Shown here: positions 52,530 to 60,803 of the stretch, piece after piece
How the letters are laid out: each line of letters opens with the position of its first letter
How positions within the stretch are numbered: the first letter of the stretch is position 1
Origin: Paludibacteraceae bacterium
GTDB taxonomy: Bacteria; Bacteroidota; Bacteroidia; Bacteroidales; Paludibacteraceae
Direction of reading: 5' to 3'
Length of the DNA: 64,000 bases
NCBI GenBank assembly: GCA_017962005.1
Contig: JAGCWE010000009.1
Coordinates: 1-64,000, forward strand
Program-made: the position numbers and the translations under genes
The notes under the pieces: model-generated
Seen by the model: only the letters and a program-made list of their open reading frames with translations
Databases searched by the model: none
Told to the model about the DNA's origin: nothing

Positions 52530-54368
52530 ATGAAACAGAGATTCGAACTTGCAGGACTTATTTTCATGGTCCTGACAGTATCTTCTGCTGTTTTTGCAGG
52601 AGGTTTAGTAAAAAAACAAACTATCTCATCTGATTATTCTCGCAACAGCATTTCTAAAGTAGTTGTTGTTTATGGAGATCAATGGGATAATCATGTTATC
52701 ACTGGTATTGAATCCATTGACACAGGTTCCAAATTTGATGTTAATGTATTGAAAACTCAAAGAATTCATTTGAATGGTGCATTCCGTACCGCCGAAGAGC
52801 AGCAAAAGGCGGCAGTTCCTGCTCAATCGTCTGGCAATGGTGCTAAGGATTTTTTTGCAGGTATGGGAAACACATTCAAAGGTATGGGAAATGGAATAGT
52901 TGCCAAGCCTGATACACTAACCCAACGCCTGCTGACAGAGTATCTGAACGACAACAACATAGGTAAAGAAATCTTTGACTATGTGTTAATGGTGGACAAC
53001 AACGGTCGTTTTCACTCTGACATTATGATCAAGCGCAGCCGTTGGAATGCAAAAGATGAAGATGTCCAGTTGGATAATGCATCTCAGGTAAAAACGATGA
53101 ACGAGAATGGTGAAGCTCTCTTGGCGAATAGTTACATCATTGTTTTTGACGCTAAGGATCCCAGAATTGGAGAAACAACGGATAAGAACGGCAACAAGAA
53201 ACCGCTATACTTGGCTAATGTTACAGGCTATGTCTTTATGATAGATAGCGCAGCGGATGTTATCGGCAATATCGTCCATAATATGTGGATTAATGATGGT
53301 GAGGATATTAATACCATAAACTATAAACGTGAATTGTATCGCAATGTGCATATTCCGATGGTATGTGTTGCGGCACAATCCGAAAGTGCATCTTCTGAGG
53401 AATCAATGCAAAAAGCGATTACGAAATCGTATGATGGCGTACTCCGTAAATTAGAGAACAAAATCTCTGCATGGGCAGTATCAGCCACTCCTGAAGAAGT
53501 TCGTCCTTATATAACTGCAAAGATTGGTAAAAAGGAAGGATTAAAGAACGCTCAACGTTTCAAGATTTATAAAAATTTTGAAACAAAAAATAACGAAGGA
53601 CGCGATACTACTTACACTAAGAAAGTGGGATATGCTCGTGCAACTGTAATCAATGACAATGAGGAAGTTGCAACTGGAAATACAGGAGTTTCATATTTCT
53701 ATCAAATATCAGGTGGAAGGATGAAAGGTACGGAATTCTTGAAGCAAAGCAACGATATCAAACTTGGTGTCAGCATTGATTATAACTATAATGGACTTGG
53801 TTGGGAAAATCAAAAGATATTTGGTTCATTCTCAATGGCAGATGTTACCTTTGATTATCTTGCTTACATGCATAAAAATGGTATCAGCCATTATGGTAGA
53901 ATAAATGTTGGCTACGATATTCTTACAAATAAGATGCTCAAGAATGGTCTTATTGCCGCTAACACAGGAATGACTGAAGCACAAGCAGAAAGTGCCCTTA
54001 AAAATTCATGGTTAGAAAAGGGCGCTTCGTTTGTTAACGTTTCTATAGGTTATGCTTGCGGTTTAAAAGTAAAACAAATAGTGGAGTTCCAACCTATGAT
54101 TAATGTGGGTGTAGATTTACCCGTGTTCCACACAAAGGTAAATTTAACAAAAGAGCAGAAGAAGACGAACTATGGTGTGTTTATTGACCCCGCATTACGT
54201 ATTGTATTCAATTGCGGCTACCCGTTCCAACTCTTTGTTCAAGGAGATTATTCCTATATGATAATGGAGGGAGCAACCTACAAAGCGATTAACAACGATT
54301 TGGATGCGTGCGGACGCAAACGCGACATGGGTCTTGGTGTGGCTGCAGGTGTGAAGTGGACATTCTAA
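52530..54368 (+). CDS. Large exported protein of unknown function, barrel-like C-terminus
   Basis: A 612-residue protein with a cleavable signal peptide (FELAGLIFMVLTVSSAVFAG). The N-terminal half contains a Gly-rich turn (KDFFAGMGNTFKGMGNGIV) and mixed alpha/beta sequence. The C-terminal third alternates aromatic and polar residues (GRINVGYDILTNKM; FVNVSIGYACGLKVKQIVEF; ALRIVFNCGYPFQLFVQGDY) and ends GVAAGVKWTF, a final Phe as in outer-membrane barrels. It could thus be an outer-membrane protein. No domain recognised. It lies between two members of the shared-domain family. Confidence 0.65.
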   Translation: MKQRFELAGLIFMVLTVSSAVFAGGLVKKQTISSDYSRNSISKVVVVYGDQWDNHVITGIESIDTGSKFDVNVLKTQRIHLNGAFRTAEEQQKAAVPAQSSGNGAKDFFAGMGNTFKGMGNGIVAKPDTLTQRLLTEYLNDNNIGKEIFDYVLMVDNNGRFHSDIMIKRSRWNAKDEDVQLDNASQVKTMNENGEALLANSYIIVFDAKDPRIGETTDKNGNKKPLYLANVTGYVFMIDSAADVIGNIVHNMWINDGEDINTINYKRELYRNVHIPMVCVAAQSESASSEESMQKAITKSYDGVLRKLENKISAWAVSATPEEVRPYITAKIGKKEGLKNAQRFKIYKNFETKNNEGRDTTYTKKVGYARATVINDNEEVATGNTGVSYFYQISGGRMKGTEFLKQSNDIKLGVSIDYNYNGLGWENQKIFGSFSMADVTFDYLAYMHKNGISHYGRINVGYDILTNKMLKNGLIAANTGMTEAQAESALKNSWLEKGASFVNVSIGYACGLKVKQIVEFQPMINVGVDLPVFHTKVNLTKEQKKTNYGVFIDPALRIVFNCGYPFQLFVQGDYSYMIMEGATYKAINNDLDACGRKRDMGLGVAAGVKWTF

Positions 54369-54384
54369 TAGCAAATAATTAACA

Positions 54385-54419
54385 TTACGACTGCCGCATG
54401 TAGCATGCGGCAGTCGTAA
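54385..54419. other. Perfect 16-bp intergenic hairpin
   Basis: TTACGACTGCCGCATG, loop TAG, CATGCGGCAGTCGTAA: 16 uninterrupted pairs between the genes at 52530 and 54435. No T-run follows, so it may be an RNA-processing or stability element more than a terminator. Confidence 0.85.
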
Positions 54420-54434
54420 AATTCAGTATTTACA

Positions 54435-55847
54435 ATGAAAAAAGTATTTTCTTATATAATGGTTGCCTGCATGGCATTGCCTGTATTTGCGGCAAAAGAA
54501 AAACATGCAGCTGTCTTTGAAGCCCCGCAAGCATATTCTTGCGTTTTTATCAATGTAGCTACTGCCGGTACTAAAAACGTAAAAGTATCCGGTGAAGCAA
54601 AGAAAAAAGATGCTGCGATTGAGCGTGCAGGAATGAATGCCATTCATGCTGCCATCTTCCAGGGATTGCCCGGCGGAAGCAATGGTCAACCCACTCCTGC
54701 TCTTTACCCCTCTACTCAACCTTCTGCAGATCACATGCAGTATTTTGACGATTTCTTCAATAGCGGACAATACACGAATTATCTCACTCAAGTAGCTAAT
54801 CCTTCAGGAAAAGATATGACTGAGATCAAAGGAGGACTTCGAGTAAAGGTCGAGATTCAAGTCATGTTCGACAAACTGAGAAGTGATCTTGTCGCAGCCG
54901 GTATCATTAAGGGACTTGCTGATGCATTAGAAGGCGCTCAAAAACCGACTATCATGATTTTTCCGGATGATGATTGGTGCAAGGCAAATAACTATGTCAT
55001 GGACGACAATCCAAAGACCGTTGATTATGACAAAGCATTGGCGGATGTTAATATGAAGGATCTTATTAACGAGTTCGATAACTTTATGAAGACTGTCGCA
55101 AATTTCCCGACAGAACGTTTGGATGCCACTCTCAAAGACTATCGCAACGAAAAAGCATGGGCTGCAGCAGATGAGATGGACGATGGTGAAGGTAATGCAG
55201 GCGGTGCACGTGAAATGCTCGCATCAGCAGCAAGTGCAGATATTGTGATTGCATTCTATCCTGAAACACGCATGGATGCCGGTAAACAATATGTAGTTTT
55301 CAGAATAAGTGCTATCGATGTTAGTACAAACAAGTCCGTATATAGCATGTCTGCACAGGGTACTGCTACTTATGGTAGTGGTCAGATGGTTAATCAACTT
55401 AAGGAAGCTATTCTTAATGTTAAAGATGAATTCCTCAGTTCACTCCAAAGTACTTTTAATGATATGCAAAAAAAAGGTCGTGAAGTCCGAATCACGATTC
55501 AGCGTAAAGAAAATTGTCCGATTAATTTTGCTAAGCGGTATGAGGCTGGTCCTTTGTCTCAATATATCTATGATTGGATAGAAGAGGAAGTTCAGACTCC
55601 TGGTTTCACACCTGGTAAGAATACTGCGAATAAACTCATGTACAAGCAAATATACATACCACTCATTATAGAAAGGAAAAATACAAAAGGTAAAGTGGTT
55701 CGCAGCGCTCAAACGGCAGGAGATTTCGCTACAAGATTGGCGGACTACATAACGGAACTTACAGGACAACCTTGTCGGGTAGATGCCCGCAGTATTGGAT
55801 ATGCGGTTATCACACTTGGCCAAGACGATTCTCTCTCTGATGAATAA
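54435..55847 (+). CDS. Exported protein, DUF6175-like
   Basis: A 470-residue protein with signal peptide MKKVFSYIMVACMALPVFAA. Residues 40-160 match the stand-alone lipoprotein at 52018. The middle (TIMIFPDDDWCKANNY; ADIVIAFYPETRMDAG; IDVSTNKSVYSMSAQGTA) looks like a periplasmic alpha/beta domain, similar in style to curli- or penicillin-binding-associated lipoprotein folds that carry 'vsakdv' stress tags. I recall proteins of this type annotated as DUF6175; I cannot verify it. Function unknown. Probably co-transcribed with its neighbours (21 bases to the next gene). Confidence 0.65.
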   Translation: MKKVFSYIMVACMALPVFAAKEKHAAVFEAPQAYSCVFINVATAGTKNVKVSGEAKKKDAAIERAGMNAIHAAIFQGLPGGSNGQPTPALYPSTQPSADHMQYFDDFFNSGQYTNYLTQVANPSGKDMTEIKGGLRVKVEIQVMFDKLRSDLVAAGIIKGLADALEGAQKPTIMIFPDDDWCKANNYVMDDNPKTVDYDKALADVNMKDLINEFDNFMKTVANFPTERLDATLKDYRNEKAWAAADEMDDGEGNAGGAREMLASAASADIVIAFYPETRMDAGKQYVVFRISAIDVSTNKSVYSMSAQGTATYGSGQMVNQLKEAILNVKDEFLSSLQSTFNDMQKKGREVRITIQRKENCPINFAKRYEAGPLSQYIYDWIEEEVQTPGFTPGKNTANKLMYKQIYIPLIIERKNTKGKVVRSAQTAGDFATRLADYITELTGQPCRVDARSIGYAVITLGQDDSLSDE

Positions 55848-55868
55848 TAATTTACAAATCATTTTGTT

Positions 55869-56825
55869 ATGAGAAAATGCATTATAATGGTCATCGCTTG
55901 CCTTTTGGCAAGCATGACCTTTGCCCAGGATCAAGCCCAAACCATGGATGATGCTGCGCGCATAGCGCTATCTGCATACATGGATCCTTCATCCTCTATT
56001 CCAAATAACGCAAAGAAGACGCTGATAGACCGCATGCAGAAAATTATCACAAAGAATGGTATGGGATCTGTAAAGAACACACGGTTTATTATGACCGCAA
56101 ATGTTCGCGAACTCAACTTGGAAAAAAGCGAGACGGCTCCGGTGATTTACCTTTACAATCTGGAAGTTAATTTCTACATTGGAGATGGAATAGATGGAAC
56201 TTTGTTTTCCAGTTGTTCTTTGGAAGTTAATGCGGCAGGGGATTCAAAAGAAAAAGCCTATATGGCTGCCTTAAAGAAAATCAAAGCATCTAACCCACAA
56301 TATCAGGCATTTATTGAGGAAGGAAAAAAGAGAATCGTGGATTATTACACCGCAAAATGTGACTTTATCATAACTCAGGCCCAAACGAAAGCAAAGAATC
56401 AGGATTTCGATGCAGCTCTTGCTGAATTGATGCAAGTTCCGGATGTGTGCAAAGAGTGTTATGACAAATGTATGGCTGCAGCTCAACCAATCTATCAAGA
56501 GAAGATTAATCAAGAAGGAGCAAAGTTATTAGCCGAGGCTCGTGGTGTATGGTCTGCCGGACAAGATGTTGCCGCTGCAGAAGCGGCAGCAGCAATCTTG
56601 GCGCAGATTAATCCCCAATCTACCGCATTTGCCGGAGCAGAGTCCTTAAATGCCGAGATTGCTAAACGGGTCAAGGAACTTGACAAGCGCGAATGGGATT
56701 TCCAACTTAAGCAGCAAAAAGATCAAGTTGATTTAGAAAAAGCATCTATAAAAGCAATCCGCGATATCGGTGTCGCATATGGTGAAAATCAACAGCCTAC
56801 AACATACAATGTTGTTTGGTGGTAA
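55869..56825 (+). CDS. Exported protein with helical repeats, unknown function
   Basis: A 318-residue protein with signal peptide IIMVIACLLASMTFAQ. The N-terminal part is a possible beta domain (TRFIMTANVRELNLE; VIYLYNLEVNFYIGDG). The C-terminal half is helical and Ala-rich with TPR-like periodicity (AQTKAKNQDFDAALAELMQV; EARGVWSAGQDVAAAEAAAA) and ends in a charged coiled coil. The same pattern, a lipoprotein-like domain plus coil, suggests an envelope scaffold. It ends the exported cluster and a terminator follows. Confidence 0.65.
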   Translation: MRKCIIMVIACLLASMTFAQDQAQTMDDAARIALSAYMDPSSSIPNNAKKTLIDRMQKIITKNGMGSVKNTRFIMTANVRELNLEKSETAPVIYLYNLEVNFYIGDGIDGTLFSSCSLEVNAAGDSKEKAYMAALKKIKASNPQYQAFIEEGKKRIVDYYTAKCDFIITQAQTKAKNQDFDAALAELMQVPDVCKECYDKCMAAAQPIYQEKINQEGAKLLAEARGVWSAGQDVAAAEAAAAILAQINPQSTAFAGAESLNAEIAKRVKELDKREWDFQLKQQKDQVDLEKASIKAIRDIGVAYGENQQPTTYNVVWW

Positions 56826-56897
56826 TCAAAGCATGTGTGTTTTCTTTCCGAGCGGAAACAATGTAAGGAACACAAGAACAATACACAAATGATACAG

Positions 56898-56919
56898 GCG
56901 GGCATTCGAGAATGCCCGC
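56898..56919 (+). terminator. Terminator of the exported-protein cluster
   Basis: GCGGGCATTC, GA, GAATGCCCGC: perfect 10-bp stem, flanked by ACAG and TGTTTGT. Confidence 0.75.
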
Positions 56920-57072
56920 TGTTTGTAGTATCGAGTGTTCTGTTATTTCTAATAGCACATAAATTAGGTTCATCGCAAATTTGAGTTGGTGAACTTAGTA
57001 TGATAAGAACTATCACTACTGTCCACTAAAAAAATGGACTCTCATATTAAAAGTTAAACAATAACGGTTCGC

Positions 57073-57396
57073 TTGAATCGAAGTGTTCTTTGTCATTTTG
57101 AAAACAAGGCAAAAAGTGACCAGCACACTCGCATATTTCTTTTCCCGCAAAAAAGTCTCAAGGAAATGACTAAACCAGAGAAAACAGCAGCCTGTTACCA
57201 ACACGCTTGTTTGATGTATGAAGACGGAAAGGCTATAAACAATCAATCCGTGAGAGAAAGATTTGAAATTGGGAAAAATGATTCTTCTGTTGCTTCAAGA
57301 ATAATTTCGGATACTGTTGAAGCGGGATTTATTAAACCTGCAGATACAGAAACTGCTTCTAAAAAATATATGACATATATACCATATTATGGCTGA
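57073..57396 (+). pseudogene. C-terminal fragment of an AlbA_2-type ATP-binding regulator
   Basis: The frame from 57073 encodes 107 residues. From about residue 15 it reads DQHTRIFLFPQKSLKEMTKP, then ACYQHACLMYEDGKAINNQS and SRIISDTVEAGFIKPAD, ending MTYIPYYG. This matches, from memory, the C-terminal winged-helix end of the AlbA_2/ATP-binding proteins common in Bacteroides (ACYQHACLKY; ASRIIKDAI; KYIPFWA). The N-terminal ATP-binding and AlbA domains are absent, so this is a remnant. Its first dozen residues are probably not native. Confidence 0.65.
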
Positions 57397-58131
57397 TGCT
57401 TTTATTTGCAAAGTAAATCCGCTTGTCTCATAATACGCTTAATATCATCAAGTTGCTATTTGCAAAGCTGTACCATTTCATAATATAAAGCATATAGAAG
57501 ATAGGTTGATTTGTAGTAATTACGATGTGTTGACTCCTATGGGGCGGTACAGATGCATGTCGCATGTACGCAGCAAAGCGACGAAGCCTGTAATGGCGGT
57601 GAAAGCCGCATCTCCCCGTTTCGTCATTTGGGTCGAACTGACAAATAATTAGCCAGTTACAAAAAATGCATTTTTTTGAAAACTGGGGTCCCCACAGAAA
57701 ATAATCAACAGAGCGAAGCGGTATAAGACACGATTCCCTTTCTTCCATTACGTCCAAATTAAATTTGGACACCGGCTCATATAGAGCCGCCATGATTAAG
57801 CCGAAAGGCGTTTTTCTTCTTCCGTTACACCGGCTGTCAGTCGGTTCCTTTTCAGTGTTGCAGGTTTCTTTTCAACATCGTCTATTAGGTCGGATATTAT
57901 CCGGCGTCGCCGCACGCGGCGATATCTGTCGTGTTTTTTTGCCCCTGTACCTGTGTCACTTATAAAGAAAATGCATTTTTTTGAAAAAAAGTTGCTTTTT
58001 AGGTGATAGAAATGGGCCATTTTTTTGCTATATTATAGAGGGGGTATTTTTTTGCCGAACGCGACTGATAGATTTTTGTGTCTGTATGCCTCTATAGATT
58101 ATGTAAAGGGTATAGACTATGGTAGCCCAAG

Positions 58132-58161
58132 AGTGCCAGATAGTGCCAAATAGTGCCAGAA
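58132..58161. repeat. Three 10-bp direct repeats
   Basis: AGTGCCAGAT, AGTGCCAAAT and AGTGCCAGAA stand head to tail, ten bases upstream of the promoter-like element at 58171, a position suited to an activator. Confidence 0.8.
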
Positions 58162-58170
58162 TGGGACAAC

Positions 58171-58200
58171 GCCAATCCCCCATATCGTATCTTTGCACCC
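58171..58200 (+). promoter_or_regulatory. Promoter-like element GCCAATCCCC...TATCTTTGCA, copy 3
   Basis: GCCAATCCCC, CATATCG, TATCTTTGCACCC; two bases differ from copies 1 and 2 at 5931 and 6024. The -7-like box is 58188-58195. Downstream is only a palindrome and then the 3' end of rimM on the other strand. Confidence 0.55.
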
Positions 58201-58344
58201 GCAAAATGTACGATTCTTAAGATTGCGGCATTTTTTTTGACCAGTTTGTTGCTGTGCGGTCAAAAAAGAGTTTCCTTTTCTTAAGATGCTATTGCAAAAC
58301 GCCCCTTTTTGTTGTATATTAGCGGCCGCTAAGCGTCCGAGTGT

Positions 58345-58866
58345 TCACTGCAATGCACTGCCGGATAATCCCAGTACAAGTTCTTTCTTGTCCGTGTCCA
58401 GTCGCTGGATAAGGTCTTCGTGAAGGGGGAAGAGCATGTCCTTGTCCGTCTTGCATAGCGTGTTGGCGGTCGTCTCGTCCACCGATACTATCCTGCCCAT
58501 ATCCTCTCCTTGCGCGTCCAATAGGCGGTAACCTGCCAAATCCTGCCATACAAGCATCTTCGTATCGTCATTGGCGCCGCCGGCAGGAACACAATCCCTG
58601 CGCAGAAGGAACACCTCCGAACCGACAAGGCGGACAGCCTGCTCCTCACTGGATACGCCTTGCAGCGACAACAGAACCGACTCTGCGCCCTTGTCACGCC
58701 ACTCCGACAGACGGAACGGAACCAACAGGCCGTCAGGACACAAAACGACAAACGACGGGGCGGCATCATATAGCAGGTCATTGGACAACAGACACTGCAA
58801 CTCGCCCTTCTTGCCGTGAAGACGTGTGATGCGACCGATACTGACTATTTCTTGTGGACTTATCAT
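58345..58866 (-). CDS. rimM: Ribosome maturation factor RimM
   Basis: A 173-residue protein. ATG at 58866 ([20 protein letters not shown]) is the conserved start; the longer frame to 58911 runs upstream through the promoter. The N-terminal RimM barrel shows [15 protein letters not shown] and [13 protein letters not shown]; the C-terminal PRC-barrel has [19 protein letters not shown] and [14 protein letters not shown]. It helps assemble the 30S subunit head. The -7 box is eight bases from the ATG. Confidence 0.92.
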   Translation of the reverse strand: MISPQEIVSIGRITRLHGKKGELQCLLSNDLLYDAAPSFVVLCPDGLLVPFRLSEWRDKGAESVLLSLQGVSSEEQAVRLVGSEVFLLRRDCVPAGGANDDTKMLVWQDLAGYRLLDAQGEDMGRIVSVDETTANTLCKTDKDMLFPLHEDLIQRLDTDKKELVLGLSGSALQ

Positions 58867-58874
58867 ACTGGCGG

Positions 58875-58904
58875 CAAAAGTACCGCATTTTCTGCAAACT
58901 GCAA
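58875..58904 (-). promoter_or_regulatory. Promoter of rimM
   Basis: On the minus strand TTGC, 18 bases, TACTTTTG (plus-strand CAAAAGTA at 58875-58882), only eight bases before the ATG. Confidence 0.7.
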
Positions 58905-58934
58905 CTTGCAAAAAGATTTTATTTTGCTAAATCA

Positions 58935-58965
58935 TTGCATCATTTGCCATTTGGCACTACTTTTG
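58935..58965 (+). promoter_or_regulatory. Promoter of pckA with an embedded palindrome
   Basis: TTGC at 58935-58938, 19 bases, TACTTTTG at 58958-58965. The spacer holds the palindrome TGCCA-TT-TGGCA (58945-58956), a possible operator. Confidence 0.7.
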
Positions 58966-59021
58966 CCATATCTCCTGTGAATAATACCACAGAGCGGCAT
59001 AGAATAACCAAATTTTATAAT

Positions 59022-60626
59022 ATGAAGACAATCGATCTTACTAGGTACGGCATCACTGGCTCAACGGTGAAAGCCTACAACCCCTCCTACGAGGAACTCT
59101 ACAAAGCAGAGACCAACCCCGCGCTGACTGGCTATGAGAAAGGCCAACTGACCGAACTCGGAGCAGTCAATGTGATGACCGGTGAGTTCACCGGACGCTC
59201 GCCCAAGGACAAGTACATCGTGGATGACGCGCAGAGCCACAACCACGTTTGGTGGACCACTCCCGAATACAAGAACGACAACCACCCCATGACCGAAAAC
59301 GTATGGGCGAAGGTGAAGGATATTGCCATCAGGGAGTTGTGCAACAAGGAGCTCTACGTCGTGGACGCTTACTGCGGTGCCAACAAGGCGACACGGCTCG
59401 CCGTGCGTTTCATTATGGAAGTGGCATGGCAGGCGCACTTCATCAAGAACATGTTCATACAGCCCACCGAGGAGGAACTGGCTTCTTTCGAACCCAACTT
59501 CGTCATCTACAACGCCTCCAAAGCGAAGGTGGACAACTACGAGGAACTGGGACTCAACTCGGCGACCTGTGTCGCTTTCAACACCACCAGCCGCGAGCAG
59601 GTCATCATCAACACGTGGTACGGCGGCGAGATGAAGAAGGGTATGTTCTCCATGCAGAACTACTACCTGCCTCTCAAGGGCATCGCCTCCATGCACTGCT
59701 CCGCCAACACCGATATGGACGGTAAGAACACCGCCATCTTCTTCGGCTTGAGCGGCACAGGAAAGACCACTCTCTCTACCGACCCCAAACGCCTGCTCAT
59801 TGGCGACGACGAGCACGGATGGGACGATGAGGGCGTCTTCAACCTCGAAGGCGGATGCTATGCCAAGGTCATCAACCTCGACAAGGAGTCCGAACCCGAC
59901 ATCTACAACGCCATACGGCGTGATGCGCTGCTGGAGAACGTCACCGTGGACAAAGACGGCAGGATTGACTTCGCCGACAAGTCCGTTACCGAGAACACGC
60001 GTGTCTCCTACCCCATCTATCATATTGAAAAGATTGTGCGCCCCGTGTCTGCTGGACCGGATGCCAAGAACGTCATCTTCCTCAGTGCCGATGCCTTCGG
60101 AGTACTGCCCCCGGTTAGCATTCTCACTCCCGAACAGACCAAGTACTACTTCCTGTCGGGCTTTACTGCCAAACTGGCATGTACGGAACGCGGCATAAAG
60201 GAGCCTACTCCCACTTTCTCCGCCTGCTTCGGACAGGCTTTCCTCGAACTGCACCCCACCAAGTACGCTGAGGAACTTGTCAGGAAGATGGAGAAGAGCG
60301 GAGCGAAGGCGTATCTGGTGAACACCGGCTGGAACGGTACGGGCAAGCGCATCTCTATCCGCGACACGCGCGGCATTATCGATGCCATCCTTGACGGTTC
60401 TATCCTGAAAGCCGCAACGAAGAAGATTCCTTATTTCGATTTCGAGGTGCCGACATCGCTTCCTGGTGTGGACCCGAAGATTCTTGACCCCCGCGACACC
60501 TACGCTGATGCCGCCGAGTGGGATGAGAAAGCACGCGACCTCGCGGGACGGTTCATCAGGAACTTCGCCAAGTATGAAGGCAACGATGCCGGTAAAGCCC
60601 TTGTGGCGGCAGGTCCCCAACTCTGA
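59022..60626 (+). CDS. pckA: Phosphoenolpyruvate carboxykinase (ATP)
   Basis: A 534-residue protein; ATG at 59022 follows the promoter and begins [20 protein letters not shown]. Motifs are [35 protein letters not shown] then GTGKTTLS (P-loop), [19 protein letters not shown] (metal site), and RISIRDTR with the ATP-binding C-terminal part. It interconverts oxaloacetate and PEP; in Bacteroidales it mainly fixes CO2 for succinate production. Its neighbour mdh lies 15 kb away. A terminator follows at 60664. Confidence 0.97.
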   Translation: MKTIDLTRYGITGSTVKAYNPSYEELYKAETNPALTGYEKGQLTELGAVNVMTGEFTGRSPKDKYIVDDAQSHNHVWWTTPEYKNDNHPMTENVWAKVKDIAIRELCNKELYVVDAYCGANKATRLAVRFIMEVAWQAHFIKNMFIQPTEEELASFEPNFVIYNASKAKVDNYEELGLNSATCVAFNTTSREQVIINTWYGGEMKKGMFSMQNYYLPLKGIASMHCSANTDMDGKNTAIFFGLSGTGKTTLSTDPKRLLIGDDEHGWDDEGVFNLEGGCYAKVINLDKESEPDIYNAIRRDALLENVTVDKDGRIDFADKSVTENTRVSYPIYHIEKIVRPVSAGPDAKNVIFLSADAFGVLPPVSILTPEQTKYYFLSGFTAKLACTERGIKEPTPTFSACFGQAFLELHPTKYAEELVRKMEKSGAKAYLVNTGWNGTGKRISIRDTRGIIDAILDGSILKAATKKIPYFDFEVPTSLPGVDPKILDPRDTYADAAEWDEKARDLAGRFIRNFAKYEGNDAGKALVAAGPQL

Positions 60627-60663
60627 GGCTTCCTTCCCTGATTGGGCGTGTTGACCCTGTAAT

Positions 60664-60707
60664 AACGACTGTTCCAAGTCTCATTGATGATGCAAGGGAC
60701 GGTCGTT
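60664..60707 (+). terminator. Terminator after pckA
   Basis: AACGACTGTTCC pairs GGGACGGTCGTT over 12 positions with two G-U wobbles around a 20-base loop, followed by GTTCTGT. Confidence 0.6.
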
Positions 60708-60743
60708 GTTCTGTCAGTTGCAATTTGAATAATCATTCTGTTC

Positions 60744-60774
60744 TTGCATATATCAGCACGCCGCTTTATCTTTG
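60744..60774 (+). promoter_or_regulatory. Promoter of dxs
   Basis: TTGC at 60744-60747, 19-base spacer, TATCTTTG at 60767-60774, 29 bases before the ATG. Confidence 0.8.
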
Positions 60775-60803
60775 CCCGCCGATTGTAATGTACAACACAC
60801 AAG

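Larger units (their letters stand above)
57397..58344. other. Gene-poor region with palindromes and mobile-element-like debris
   Basis: No credible gene in about 950 bases. It contains a 20-base direct repeat AAAATGCATTTTTTTGAAAA at 57663 and 57968. It has perfect palindromes GTCCAAATT-A-AATTTGGAC (57752-57770), GGCTC-ATATA-GAGCC (57774-57788) and TCGCCGC-AC-GCGGCGA (57907-57922). TTTTTTGACC/GGTCAAAAAA (58233-58270) is flanked by two TTCTTAAGAT copies. Third copy of the GCCAATCCCC promoter element lies at 58171. The mix suggests a transfer origin, attachment site or relic of an integrated element. Confidence 0.6.

Noticed and set aside
57000..57060. Insertion-sequence end (GTCCA...TGGAC near 57020)
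   Set aside because: Only a single short inverted repeat; no transposase frame, second end or target duplication was found.
57428..57793. 121-codon minus-strand frame in the gene-poor region
   Set aside because: It spans the palindromes, has no recognisable domain and no promoter in the right place.
59061..60677. 538-codon open frame on the minus strand opposite pckA (and similar long frames opposite dxs, the DEAD-box gene and hutU)
   Set aside because: They mirror strongly conserved genes in GC-rich codon usage, lack promoters and show no protein family.
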